A stretch of 64,000 nucleotides of DNA, taken from contig NW_026971146.1 of NCBI RefSeq assembly GCF_963678635.1, positions 1-64,000 on the forward strand, read 5' to 3'. Origin of the DNA: Symsagittifera roscoffensis (Eukaryota > Xenacoelomorpha > Acoela > Convolutidae). Below, piece by piece: positions 7,707 to 19,632 of this stretch. Every line of letters begins with the position of its first letter. Position 1 is the stretch's first letter. Under the pieces are notes generated by a model, which searched no databases, was not told the origin of the DNA, and was given only the letters and a program-made list of their open reading frames with translations. The position numbers and the translations under genes are program-made.

Positions 7707-9866
7707 CAAACAAGACTGCTCGTATCAGGGCGAAGCCCTGAAAGTTCCGACTGCCTACTTTAAGTTTAAGGAGCAGTAATAACAAAAGCAACATAAAAAA
7801 ATTAAATGAAATAAAATAAAATGAAAAACGTGTTTTCTAAAATTTGAAAACTTTTTAATGAAAATCATTTCCCCACACGCCATATAAAGTCCAAAGCAAA
7901 AGATTTCGCGCCTTGTAACAAATCAATTATGGCATATAAGATTATTTCAACAAATTTGGAACGATTTCTAAGACGGATTAAATCTCCGCTCACGCGTTAA
8001 AAGCGCGAATTTTATCGCGCGTTAATTGTCCCAAATTGGTCAAAATGGCCAAATTGGCTATCTTTAAACCCTCATAACGTTACAAAAAGTGGTCACAGGT
8101 GAAACATCGTTTCAAATTTAAGCTCAGGACAACAATAGCTTTCGAATGATATGAAAAAAAGTTCCGTCAAAAATGGCTAGTTAAAAAGTCGAATCTTGTC
8201 TGAAGAAAAAAAAACCCACCCCGAGCACAAATATTCCGTTACTTTCGTATCGAAAGTCGGAAAAACAAAAATGCTCGTATCAGGGCGAAGCCCTGGATGT
8301 TCCGACTGCCATTTAAGTTTTATGGAGCAGTAATAACATTAAAAAAATAAATGAAATGAAACTAAATGAAATTTTTTTTTTCTAAAATTTGAATTTTTTT
8401 AAATGAAAACCATCCGCCCACAGGCCATATAAAGTACAAAGGGATAAATTTCGCTCCTTGTGACAAATTAATTGTGGCAAGTAAGCTTCTTTTAATCAAT
8501 TTGGAACGATTTTCGAGACGGATTAACTCTCCGCTCACGCGTTAATAGCGCGAATTATACCGCACGTTAATTGTCCCAAATTGCCTAAAATGGCATCCTT
8601 TAAACCCCAGTAACTTTAAAAAAAAATGATCACAAGTGAAACATCTTTCCAAATTTGAGCTCAAGACAACAACACCTTTCGAGTGATATAAAAAACTTCC
8701 GTCAAAAATGGCCAGTTAAAAAGTCGAAATTTGTCTGAAGAAAAAATAACCCATCTCGAGCACAAATAATCCGTCACTTTCGTATCGAAAGTCGAAACAA
8801 TAAAACTGCTCGTATCAAGCGAAATTCTGGATGTTCCGATTGCGCTTTAATGTTTATGGAGCAGTAATAACATTAAAAAATTCAATGAAATAAAACAAAA
8901 TCAAAATTGTTTTTTCTAAAGTTTAGATTTTTTAAAATAAAAATCATCACCCCACACGCCATAAAAAGTACAAAAGGATAAATTTCGCTCCTTGTAACAA
9001 ACCAATTAAGGCAAACAAGTTTCTTTTAACCAATTTGGAACGATTTCTAAGACGGGATAACTCTCCGCTTACGCGTTAATAGCGCGAAATATATCGCACG
9101 TTAATTGTCCCAAATTGCCCAAAATGGCATCCTTTAAACCCCAGTAACTTTACAAAAAATGATCACAAGTAAAACATCTTTCCAACTTTGAGCTCAAGAC
9201 AACAACACCTCTCGAGTGATATAAAAAATTTCCGTCAAAAATGACTAGTTAAAAAGTCGAAATTTGTCTGAAAAAAAAAACCATCTCGAGCACAAATATT
9301 CCGTCACTTTCGTATCGAAAGTCGGAACAACAAAACTGCTCGTTTCAGGCGAAGTTCTGAATGTTCCGACTGCGCTCTAATGCTTATGGAGCAGTAATAA
9401 CATTAAAAAATTCAATGAAATAAAACAAAATCAAAAAATTTTTTTTCTAAAATTTAGATTTTTAAAATAAAAATCATCCCCCCACACGCCATAGAAAATA
9501 CAAAAAGACAGATTTCGCTCCTTGTAACAAACCAATTATGGCGACTAAGCTTCTTTTAACCAATTTGGAACGATTTCTAAGACGGATAAACTCTCCGCTT
9601 ACGCGTTAAAAGCGCGAAATATATCGAGTATTAATTTTCTCAGATTGGCCAGAACGGCAATCTTTAGACCCCTATAACTTTACAAAAAGTGATCACAGGT
9701 GAAATATCTTTTCAAACTTGAGCTCAGGACAACAATACCTTTCGAATGATATATTTTTTTTTGTCAAAAATGGCTAGTTAAAAAGTCGAACTTTTTCTGA
9801 AGAAAAAACCACACACGGAACACAAATATTCCGTTCGTTACTTTCGTATCGAAAGTCGGAACAATT
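7707..9866. repeat. Four tandem copies of a ~540-bp repeat
   Basis: Units begin at about 7707, 8272, 8806 and 9338. Each starts TGCTCGTATCAGGGC or a variant, followed by a small stem-loop (CAGGGC-GAA-GCCCTG in the first) and GTTCCGACT. Each ends in CTTTCGTATCGAAAG, itself a stem-loop, and AGTCGGAACA. The subterminal GTTCCGACT and AGTCGGAAC are exact inverted repeats. Shared internal landmarks are GGAGCAGTAATAAC, CCACACGCCAT, GCGTTAATAGCGCGAA and AATGGCTAGTTAAAAAGTCG. No coding capacity. A single related copy lies at 29473-29975, so the unit is also dispersed. Subterminal inverted repeats, an end hairpin and tandem arrays recall Helentron/DINE-type non-autonomous elements (inference). Confidence 0.9.
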
Positions 9867-11807
9867 ACGTTGATGTTTCATTATTGAATGGAGCCTGAAA
9901 TATTCAAAGATTCCTCGATAAAAAAAGAGATACAAATATGAGACATACAGGGTTGCGACTTTATATCAAAAAAAATCCACAGTTTTTGTTATGAAAAATA
10001 TTTGTGAAAAAAACTAAATTTTGGAATTAATTTATTTGAATGTGTCATCGATAATTCATTATTGTAGTAAAGCTTGCGGGAAATTGATGTTTCATCAATG
10101 TGGCTTAACTGTTTTTTGCAGGAAAAAAATGAATACAAAATGAATTTAGTCACCTAGACAAGCGCTTTTTGCCAGTTTCATTTCAATATTTTGTGTAATT
10201 GCGTTTTTTTATTCAGAAATAACAATTTGATTGATGTAAATAATTTGATTGATGAAAATAATTTTTGTTGCTAATTTCAAATAAAAAAAGAGCACATTTA
10301 CGCTTACCTTAGGCTTCTCCCATCTGACGAAAACTCGATTTAATAACTAAAATTTTTGTACAATTCATTTTTTTTCTATTTTTAATTTTTTAATGCTTTT
10401 CATATGATTTTTAGATTCTGAAAACATTTGTTTCAACCCATTTAAATCCAATTGTATGCAATTCTGAGGAATTTTAGCTGAAAGCTTTTGTTTAGTCCAT
10501 CATTTTAATTGAGTTAGTTTAAAATTCAAAGATAGTTAGGAGTCCAAAAACTCCGAATTTGGTTACATTACACAATGAACAAAAAATTGAATTTAGTTAC
10601 AAAGATGTGCGCTTTGTGCCAATTTATTTAAAAATTTGGTGTCAGAACTCTATACAAACTCAATTGGTGCAAATAATTTAGAACTACAGTCTTCCTTTTT
10701 TTGTATTCAATGACAAATAAATCAGCTTACACATATCTGCTGTCCCGGGCTTCCCTCATCTTTTCTAACAAATAAAAATTGATTTCAGACTAAATGTTAC
10801 TCGTTTTCTAATTTTTCTTTTGATTATTTTCCCTTCTTTTCCAATGATTTTTAGCCTATCAGAATTTAAAATTTAACCAATTTAAGTCTCCTTTTATGAT
10901 CGTCCGAGGAGTTCCAACTGAAAATAAAAATGTGTAAACATGTGTTAAGTCAAGAATTGTGCCAAGTTTTTTTTAAAGTACCCTGATGTCATTTACTTTA
11001 TTTATTAAGTGTGAGTGTGGGTGTGGGGCTAAAATCTGCAAAGGCGATGAGTTTAAAATTCTTTAGAAACACTTATTTGTCTGTTTTTTACACTTATTTT
11101 AGGATTCGATGTTCTTTGAGTCTCTGGGGGCATGCGTTTGGGAGTGGAGCTGAATTCCTTTACGAGAGATGTCGATTTGTGAAAAGTATTGACAAGCGAA
11201 GAGATTTAGAAATCAAGTAATCAGTGATTAGCGCAGAAAAAGCTGCAATTTTTACAGAAATTTCCAAAAAAATGCACAGATTATAATCCTTAAAAATTAA
11301 TAAGGGGTAAATATGGAAAATAGTTAAATTAAACTCTTTGAAAACAAATGATTACAATGAGTAAAAATCAAGAACGCGGTCAAAAAATGTAACTTAGCTC
11401 AATTTTGATGGCAACTTGTTTGATTCCAACTATCGATTACCCTCGATGGTTGACCATCGGACCACTTTGCGGGAACGAACACAACCTACTGCGGGTTAAT
11501 TAGCCCAATTGACCAAATTAACGTCCTGTAAAAACTTACAAAAAAATTTTTACAAATAAAATTTGTTTATTTCAGGTTGAGCTCGTCACAACGGCAATGC
11601 AGATGTTAAAAATAATTTCGTTGCAAACGGTGGCTTGAAGGTGCACAAATTGACTCAATAAAAACCCAAATCAATCATAAATATTCCCTTTCTTTCTGCA
11701 AAAGTTGAAAAGAAACTCTAATCTCATGGTTAGATGCTTTTTTAGTTAGTAATGTTTAGTTGAGACTACAGATTAGAAAACAATTGTGAACTTTTTAACA
11801 CTCTCAC
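9867..11807. other. Intergenic or intronic, no gene seen
   Basis: AT-rich single-copy-looking sequence. The plus-strand 69-codon frame at 11011-11220 has no recognisable motif. If the methyltransferase gene continues on the minus strand, its downstream exons would be expected here or further left, but I could not find them. Confidence 0.5.
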
Positions 11808-11960
11808 CGATGGCGGCCATGTAGTTCTCAAACGAGAGGTCAGAGCTAATTCCAAAACTGTACACTAGACAAGTTTGCTTCAGCTCCTCTATTCCCCATA
11901 AGTCATCCTCACACAAGTATTTGTGACCATCCCAGTAGGTAGAATGAACACCATGCCCAC
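11808..11960 (-). CDS. METTL24-like methyltransferase, exon 3 of those visible
   Basis: This 153-bp exon encodes the start of a Methyltransf_22-type fold: GGHGVHSTYWDGHKYLCED, then CLVYSFGISSDLSFEN. It corresponds to the C.VYSFGI.ND.SFE signature of METTL24-like methyltransferases, where the glycine-containing loop binds S-adenosylmethionine. The acceptor is TTTTTTTGTAATACAG and the donor ATCG-GTGAGA; both ends are phase 1. The phase matches the donor of the exon at 13458-13620, so the three exons on this strand read as one gene. Downstream exons with the rest of the catalytic domain were not found. METTL24-like proteins are usually type II Golgi/secretory membrane proteins of uncertain substrate. 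This is the best host gene in the window. Confidence 0.75.
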
Positions 11961-13457
11961 CTGTATTACAAAAAAAACTACGATGGCCATAGATATTCGT
12001 TTCGACCACCTTAAGTATCAAGTGCTACAAACTTTCCAAAGTTATATTTAAAAATATACATTGAAAACGCCTTTTGTGATAGAAACTGTTGTCCAAAAAA
12101 AATTCCCTTCATTTTTTTCTAAAAATTTAAAAATTGGCAAAGAAAAAAAATTTTCCTTCAAAATCAAGATTTTTTTTCAACTAATATTAGATTCTCCAAA
12201 TGAAAAAAAAATAATAATTTGTTTTTTTTGTCCATTTGATGGTAGCAAAATTATACAATTTGGTGCCACAGCAGCTTTGCAAATATTAGGATCTAGCTTC
12301 AATTCTTGCTTCCTAAACTGTTTTTTTCTCTCACTTTGCAGGCAATTTTAGATGAACCTATGAGTTTTCTCAACCTATAAAACAGATCGTTTTTTTATCA
12401 CAAAATCTTTCTTTGGCAGCTGGAAACTTTTTGTGATCTAGGAATTAAACACAAAAACTATATATCTTTTTGAACAAAATTAGCAAATGGTGAACGTTGT
12501 TCCGCGTCGTATCAAATATTGAGCGTTTTTGGCGTATTTGTATTCAGTTATTTGAGAATCCAGCATGTCATAACCCATATATGAGTTTTTGCAGCTCATA
12601 TATAAGTTTTTGCAGCTCAATTTAAAAGACAGAAAAATCTCAGGTTCGAAATAAGGTCAATGTACACTAAAGTTTACAAGGGAACGCAGCGCAAAAAAAA
12701 AACAAAACTTTTGGTTAAAAAGTTTCAAAAAGTGTCTAACAACGTCGTGAAACAAAAACAACTTTTGTCATGATTTTTGTAAATGTTTTGTGCAATAAAT
12801 TTTTTAATGAAAACCGAAAAAAATTTGTGCGTGGAAAACTCTGTCTGCAGTACTCTACAGACAAAAACCTGGTAGTCAAACAGTTTTGGTTTCGTTTCAG
12901 CATGAAAAACTTTGCGCCGACAAGTTTAGTTGTCTTAATTTTTGAGTAATGTTTGTTTTGTACAGAAAAATGTTTTCATTTTTGTTATTTAGATAACAAA
13001 AGTGCTCAATTTTGTTTGTACTCAATTTTTGTTATTTAGATAAAAAAATCCGATTAGTCAAATTAGTTAAGAAAACAAATCTAAATGATTTCTGAAAATT
13101 TCTATCTAGAAACTGTATGATAAGCATAATTTTTAACAAAAAAGTATTCAATTTAAAAAAAACAATGAAATTTCACAATCATCAATAAGACAAGTAAGTT
13201 TGTTGTTCAAATGACAATTGAAAAAATATTCATGAATATTGAATGAAGATCGCTAATACAAACTATTTGAAAAGAGTCAAGAAACGCAAGTAGCAGAAAA
13301 ATACCGGCTGCATTTGTGAAAAATCTTTAGTCCCATTTAGGAAAAAAATTGTAATTTTTTGTCTCTATTGTGTTGACAATGAGGACCAAGAACCTTTGAA
13401 AAAACGGCAGAATATTAACGAGATAGTTGGACTGCTCATTTGATTTGAAAAACTAAC
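11961..13457 (-). other. Intron of the METTL24-like gene
   Basis: It is bounded by a GTTAGT donor (13452-13457) and a TACAG acceptor (11961-11965). AT-rich throughout, with no repeats or ORFs I can support. Confidence 0.65.
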
Positions 13458-13620
13458 CCAAGCGTCGCTTTGATTTGCAGGCAGTTTGAACTGGTCTGGT
13501 TATCAGTCTGAGATACTCATCTCTGTTTGTGACATCCATGTTAATCATCCGATCCACCAACATTTTATCCTCCTTGCAAATCAGATCTCGCGAAGAGTAA
13601 ATTGATTTTCTTAAGCTGGG
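13458..13620 (-). CDS. METTL24-like methyltransferase, exon 2 of those visible
   Basis: This 163-bp exon reads PSLRKSIYSSRDLICK, then RMINMDVTNRDEYLRL and VQTACKSKRRLG. It supplies the segment just before the methyltransferase core, ending in the C+...+.G pattern that precedes the family's glycine/aspartate block. The acceptor is GGTTTTAG (phase 0) and the donor TTGG-GTTAGT (phase 1). Both phases fit the neighbouring exons exactly. An upstream AG (TTTGCAAG) could also serve as acceptor, giving a shorter exon. Confidence 0.7.
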
Positions 13621-14634
13621 CTAAAACCAACTACTCTGCAGTTTTACTAGAAAAATGTCACCAACAACTTTCTTAGAAATATATCAAAAAAAGTAACTAA
13701 ATTCAAAAAACGGCATCCAGTTTCATGCGTTCGTATGATTTCAGTACGAGTTTTTGTATGATTTCAGTGCCAAATTTGTCAAAATTCCGAAACAAACTGG
13801 GATTAGGTTTTGATTGATTGCAGTTTCTCATTTTCACGATAAAGTTTTATCAATTTGAAGTGTTGTTAGAAAACACCGTCTACTAATTATTCTTTTTTTA
13901 AGTCCAAAATTCATCTCTTGTTAAAATTGTCACTTAGTTCGACCAATTATAATCAATTACAGTCGTATATAAGTTTCTTTGTTATTTCATTGCCAACTTT
14001 GCCTTGAAGTTTTCATATTTGATGCTTTTCAAAAAGTTTACTAACTCAAACTTTTTAAAACGTAATTGTGAGATTTTAAAAAATCGAATATAAAACAATT
14101 TTTTATCATTTTTCTTGTTTAACTTTTGTTCATGACGCATGTTTATTTTGCCTTTTTTTGACCAAATACAACCGAAATACAACAAAAATGAAAAATCTTC
14201 ATTAAACTTCTGTTTCATAGTTAAGTTTTTGCTTCAGTTGACAAGGCGAAATTGCGATCCATTTTAAAGTCCTCATTGATTTAAAAACATTCCACCAAAT
14301 AAAAGATTTTAATCAACCATTATAGATTTTTCAAGTATTAAAAAATCTGAGTGTTTTTAAAAGACTTTATTATCTCGGATATGGTCACAATTGTTATAAT
14401 TTAGAATTCCTTTATTCATTCAACCCGACAAAAATAGTAACAAACTTATATGCAAAGTGTTTTATACCGAAGTACTTAAGCCTAAAATTGGATGCGAGAT
14501 GTTTTGGGAGAATGATCAACGTCGAAGAAACTGTTGAAAATAATATTTTTCATATGACTTTTGATTAATCTGACACTAGGGCAGATTGAACTGGGTACAA
14601 CTAAAATTTCGAAGATCTACAATGAAAGGTTTAC
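13621..14634 (-). other. Intron of the METTL24-like gene
   Basis: It is bounded by a GTAAAC donor (14629-14634) and a TTTTAG acceptor (13621-13626). A minus-strand 78-codon frame at 13982-14218 is lysine/phenylalanine-rich and looks random. Confidence 0.55.
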
Positions 14635-14712
14635 CGGTCCCCATTTCTCATCCTCTGTCAATTCAGGTAAAGGGTCAAGGTTGAGTAGCCCTTGCTTCCC
14701 GAAGTTCTGTGT
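14635..14712 (-). CDS. METTL24-like methyltransferase, exon 1 of those visible
   Basis: This exon has 26 codons in phase 0 at both ends: TQNFGKQGLLNLDPLPEL, then TEDEKWGP. The acceptor is GATGTTGTTTAG and the donor CCG-GTAAAC. It joins the next exon (13458-13620) in frame. It probably encodes part of the stem between the N-terminal membrane anchor and the catalytic domain. The first exon with the start codon and anchor was not found upstream. Confidence 0.65.
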
Positions 14713-14953
14713 CTAAACAACATCATCAAAATAAACAATTCATCAATTTTTTTAAGTTTGGAAACTTGTTTCTCATGAAGCTTTTTTTATACGGCTCAGA
14801 GACAATTTCAAAATGAATAGATTACAGTTTTACGTCTAAATAATTAGATAATAGACGCAAAATTGATTTTATTTTCTGATTCACATCACGTCTAGGGGAG
14901 TTATCGTGTATAAATTTTGAATGATGATTTCCAGTAAAATTTTTTATTGTTTT
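14713..14953. other. No feature seen
   Basis: AT-rich spacer between the methyltransferase exon and the MITE. Confidence 0.5.
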
Positions 14954-15222
14954 CAGGGGCGGATCTAAAATTTTATCGAGGGGGGAGATCTCAAAAAAAA
15001 TCTGAAATTTTTTTGGGAAAATTTTGACCAAAAAATTGCGCTTTTTCGGCGCGCTTCCCCCTCAAAATTAGTATATATTGGCGCCGAAGGCGACTTAAGA
15101 AAAACTTTAGGGTACGTCGCCAAAAGTGGATATCTCAAAATAGTACAAAGGGGGACCCTTTTTGTGTCGGCAGGGGGTCGAATCTCTGAGGCCCCCGCAT
15201 CCCCCCTCTTAATCCGCCCCTG
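14954..15222. mobile_element. hAT-like MITE
   Basis: The left end reads CAGGGGCGGATC and the right end AATCCGCCCCTG, forming terminal inverted repeats of about 11 bp with further imperfect pairing (GAGGGGGGA against CCCCCCTC). CAGGGGCGGAT is a widespread terminal sequence of animal hAT-family non-autonomous elements. The element is 269 bp with no coding capacity. The flanking 8-bp sequences (ATTGTTTT and GCTACTTT) match only partly, so the target duplication has decayed or the ends are slightly misplaced. Confidence 0.7.
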
Positions 15223-16035
15223 GCTACTTTGTTGCTGAAATATGCACCAAAATTGAACATCTTTCAAATTAATCAGGGCTTTACTCTGATATGATTTTAA
15301 AAAATTATTTGTATTTGACCTTTCGAATTGTGGAAATACTCTACATACTTTTCCCAAGTTTCTTAAATTAAGAACTCAGTCATTATTATTGCAGCTGCAG
15401 CTTCTGATTTGTTTAGTCTTACTGGTTGGTATTAACTTCTAAAACAGTGCGGATGATCCTGATCATGTAGATAGAACTCGCACAGGACCTTAACCAAAAA
15501 AATTGTCATTATAATCCATCGTAGTTGCAGTATTAGCACATGAAATTGAATAATTGTTATCGTAATCAGTTATTCCCGTACTAGCAGTATCCATTGTATT
15601 AGTTTTGATTCCATTTAAAATGCCATTGTGTTCCGAATTTCGAACAAAACGAAATATTTATCCTTGGGGTAGTTTTTTCATTCAGTTGTCGGCGATCGAA
15701 ACAACACTTTTTGACAAAAACATTTTGGTCCCCATTGAAGATAATGAATCCCTGAAATAAAATATAAATAAATTTCGCCTCCGATCATTTTCGCAAAGTT
15801 ATGGGAGTTTAAAAGCTATCATTCAAGCCATGCTCTGGACTAATTTATGCGCGTTCTGAAGATTTCATTCATAATGCTGGAAGCGTAATGCGAATTATTC
15901 AAATTATGTTTTCGTGGCGAATTATTCCTTGCAACAAAATTGATCCTTTCGATAAACTACTGAAGGAAACTAGCACGTGCCTTGTTAAAACAAGAAAAGA
16001 CAAGGGAAAAAACAACAACAACCACAACAACATTG
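15223..16035. other. No gene seen
   Basis: The open frames that run into 16.0 kb are generated by the minisatellite and are not coding. Confidence 0.5.
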
Positions 16036-16253
16036 AAAACTATTGCAACTATTGCAACTTTTGCAAATATTGCAACTATTGCAACTATTTCAACTATTGC
16101 AACTATTGCAACTATTGCAACTATTGCAACTATTGTAACTATTGCAACTATTGCAACTACTGCGACTATTGCAACTATTGTAACTATTGCAACAATAGCA
16201 ACTATCGCAACTATCGCAACTAATGCAACTATTGCAACTATTGCAACTATTGA
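16036..16253. repeat. (GCAACTATT)n 9-bp minisatellite
   Basis: There are about two dozen copies of GCAACTATT with scattered substitutions (GCAACTTTT, GTAACTATT, GCAACTATC). All frames stay open, which creates spurious long ORFs on both strands. It lies immediately 5' of the retrotransposon pseudogene. Confidence 0.95.
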
Positions 16254-16277
16254 GGAGTTTGTCAACCCCGACACGAA

Positions 16278-19190
16278 ATGATGAGGAGAAGCGACAGAGC
16301 GATAAGACCGCCGTCTTGTTTTGGTTTCCGTGATCACTCTGAAGAAAATCCAAATGAGGACTCCGTTTCTGCGTCGCAGAGATTTAGTGACGATGAACAA
16401 GTGGATTCATACAACGAAACCGAAGACAAAATTGAAAATGAAGAACAACATACTGGGGCGACTCAACAGCTTCGTATTATGACCCTCAGCGAGCAAGACC
16501 ATTATCCTATTGTCCCATTACAGAAACGTCACAAACTGTTTGTTCGACGCCTTTGGAGGGTCTCTCGACATGTCTAAGGAAGTTCAAGAAACTGAATGGG
16601 GGAACAGATGGACTATGAGTGTGAACCTGCAAGGCAAACTGTATTTAGTCCCGGGGGGAAACATTGGCCGTAAATACGTTGATCTTTTAACAAAAGAAGT
16701 CTGCCGATTGAACCAAAACGAGTGTTCAGAACGACTTCTTGTATTCAGCCAATTAATCTTACAGCGGGACCCAATAATAAAAACCCCACGTGATGTGAGA
16801 GCTTTGATAAGAAGACGACTTGAAGACTGGGAGAGTAGTAAGTTCAATATTCTACTACAAGAAGCTAAACGATGTTCACAAAAACAGCCGAGCAAACCTA
16901 TGAAAAAAAAAACAGATATTAAGACGAGCACGCCGCAGTGGTTTTTGCACGAATGATGATGGAAGGGAAAGTTCGGTCTGCCATGCGTTGGCTGACAAGC
17001 AGATCTGGCGGAAGTTTGCTCGATCCAAATGACGAAATTATTGATTCCACAACAAAAACAAGAAAATTAGTCATTGACATTCTGAAAGAAAAACATCCCA
17101 TAGCAAAACAGTCAAAGGAAGAAGCAAGAAAACAAGTAGACAGCTTGCCTGAGTTAGAAACAGTAACCATCACTTCTCCAAATATAGAAAAATTTGCGAG
17201 GTCAATGCACGGTGGAGCCGGACATTCAGGAACATATTCGGAACACTGGAAAGACGCCTTTCTTTGATTTGGAGGACACAGTTCGGCTTTGAGAGACGAA
17301 GTGGCAGCGCTGATCACAAAGATAGCTAACGAAATTATTCCATGGAACCAAAAACGAACATTGATGTCAGGTCGTCTGATCGCTTAGGACAAGTGCCCCG
17401 GAGTTAGACCCATTGGCATAGGTGAGTGTTTGCGAAGAATAATGTGTAAATGTATGGCCGAAGCGACCAAAAAAGATCTCGAAGAAACCTGTTGATCTCA
17501 ACAACCAGCTTGGGGTGTGAAAGTAGGAATAGAAGGGGCTGTACACTCAGTGGAGGTGTTGTTTAATAGCACCAAAGAGGACGGGCATGGTCTTCTATTG
17601 ATGGATGCCTCAAATGCTTTCAATGCATTGAACAGAGAAACGGCTCTATGGAATACTAGAATACTTTGGCCAAGGTGCTCACGATTTCTTTTCAACACTT
17701 ATAGAGGGTATGCGCCGCTAATTATTGCAGGAACGACAGAACTTCTATTCAGTAGTGAAGGCACTACACAGGGTGATCCACTAGCAATGTTATTCTATGG
17801 TGTCTCCTTGATGCCATTGACTGAGTCACTCTAAGACCGAGATAAGTATTTACAATTATGGTATGCAGATGATTCGGGAGCTCTCGGCGCACTAGAAAAC
17901 CTGGTTGATTGGTTGTCATCTTGTTCACCCGAACTTTGTTGAAAAAGCTCATCAACTTTTTGACAAGTTCGGCATCAGAATAGTTGAAGGTAGAAGATAT
18001 TTAGGCGGATTTATTGGCTCTGATGAAGGCAAAATTCGTTTCACTTTAAAAAAAGGCCCAAGAATGGTTGGATTGTCTTGGCGAGTTGTCCAAAGTGGCA
18101 GAAAAAGAACCTCAAGCTGCTTTAGTTGGATTAACAAGATCACTGCAATGCGAATGGAATTTTGTCCAGAGAGTAGTCAAAGATACGTCGCAGTTGTTTG
18201 CTCCTCTCGAGAAGATGTTGGAGGAAATTTTTTTGCCAAAGCTTACTAGGAAATTCTAATGTCACACACTCGGATCGTGTTTTGTATTCACTTCCTGTCA
18301 AAAGAGGGGGACTAGGTGTGCGAAATCCAATAAAAGGTGCCGAACTAGCAATTTCCACTTCACGTGAAGCAACCGACTGTTTCGTGAGTTCGATCCTTCT
18401 CCAAGATGATTTCGACCATACTCTACACAAAACAAAGATGATAGAAGCAAGAAAAAACCACGAAGAGAAACAAAATGCTGTGGACAAAGATAAACTCGAT
18501 GAATTGCTTGCAGTTTTACCAGCAGATCAAAAATGAGCGATCCGGAGATTAATCGACAACAACTGTTCCTTGTGGCTAACTTCGCTGCCCTTGTTGAAAA
18601 ATAATTTTGATTTGTCAGCCACAGAATTCAGAGACGCTCTATGTGTCAGGTACAGAAAACCACTCAAACGTTCTTTCTCGAGAAGCGATGGATGTCAACA
18701 AGATTTTGACTTACAGCATGCACTTTCTTGCAAGAAGGGCGGACTGGTAACACTACGACACAACGAAATAAGAGACGCATTGGGCGATCTTGCTTCAATT
18801 TTGTGGAAGAATGTGAAAAGAGAACCTGTCGTAAAAGAGCCAGATGTAGAAAATGGAACCCCGCCTTAATTGCAGATCTTTCAGTTCGTGTGGTTTGGGA
18901 TAGACAGTCGGCTGCTTCGTTCGACATCCGTGTTACAGACACTGACGCTCCATCTTACCGAAACCGCAACCCCATGAATGTACTGAAAACTGCAGAGATT
19001 GAGAAGAAAATAAGTATGGACCAGCTTGTGAAGAAAGGCACATGTCTTTCACTCCACTTGTCACTTCAATAGATGGTGTTTTGGCACCGGAGTTCACGTT
19101 TTTCCTCAAACGACTAGCAGATGGTCTGGCATCAAAATGGGACCGCCCATATAGTCATATAATGTGCTGAGTGAGATGTAGAGTTGTGGA
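16278..19190 (+). pseudogene. Non-LTR retrotransposon with C-terminal CCHC and nuclease-like region, decayed
   Basis: Coding segments in changing frames follow each other in a consistent order. They are an N-terminal region (FARMMMEGKVRSAMRWL), reverse transcriptase motifs (LLLMDASNAFNALNRE, then TTQGDPLAML and a YADD-like LWYADDSGALG near 17860), a thumb region, and WLTSLPLLKNNFDLSATEFRD with a CCHC-like C..QDFDLQHALSCKKGG followed by LRHNEIRD. A putative PD-(D/E)XK-type block (SAASFDIRVT) and SFTPLVTSIDGV ... FFLKRLADGL close it, to about 19170. CCHC plus restriction-like endonuclease at the C-terminus is the layout of R2/NeSL-type elements, so I infer that class. Several frameshifts and stops are visible; it is inactive. 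Confidence 0.75.
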
Positions 19191-19627
19191 CGGTTACACA
19201 AATGGAATGGTATTCTAAATATTCACACGCTGTTAACTCGGGCTTTCATCGCGCATAACTGACTCCTATGATATTAGAATTTTGACACCATTTGCATAAT
19301 ATTTCGAAGAATAAGAGATTTTTGAAGATAAAAACACAGGATGACAACTGTGAACAAGCAACGAAAAACTTTTCCTTACACCATTCGAACCCAATTTATT
19401 TTGGAATGTTTAAAAAAAAGATAGTTTTTTTGATAAAATAAATATTTTATTTGAGGGCCAGCTTATCTGTCGTTTTAGTTTTATACGAGTCAAACTTTTA
19501 CATTTGCTGTTTGATTTTGTCCAAAAAAAGTTAAGAATTTTCAATATATTTTTTCCCAAACAATATTTGGCATATAATAAGGGAATATCTGAATTATTCA
19601 TGGCCTGATCAAAATCTACACCTACTC
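19191..19627. other. No gene seen
   Basis: AT-rich spacer up to the target-site duplication of the BEL/Pao element. A short minus-strand frame here is low complexity. Confidence 0.5.
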
Positions 19628-19632
19628 AGTTT
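19628..19632. repeat. Target-site duplication AGTTT, left copy
   Basis: AGTTT directly precedes the left LTR and is repeated at 29036-29040 directly after the right LTR. A 5-bp duplication is typical of BEL/Pao integration. Confidence 0.9.

Noticed and set aside
7707..9866. CRISPR-like array
   Set aside because: Units of ~540 bp repeat over their whole length; there are no short repeats with unique spacers, and the DNA is eukaryotic.
15390..15480. Possible first exon of the methyltransferase gene (MIRIIRTVLEV with a GTAAGA donor)
   Set aside because: Its donor phase does not fit the phase 0 acceptor of the exon at 14635-14712 and no membrane anchor is encoded.
15888..16400. Long open frames on both strands encoding (ATI)n, (NYC)n and (AIV)n
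   Set aside because: Produced by the 9-bp GCAACTATT minisatellite, whose length is a multiple of three and which contains no stop in any frame.
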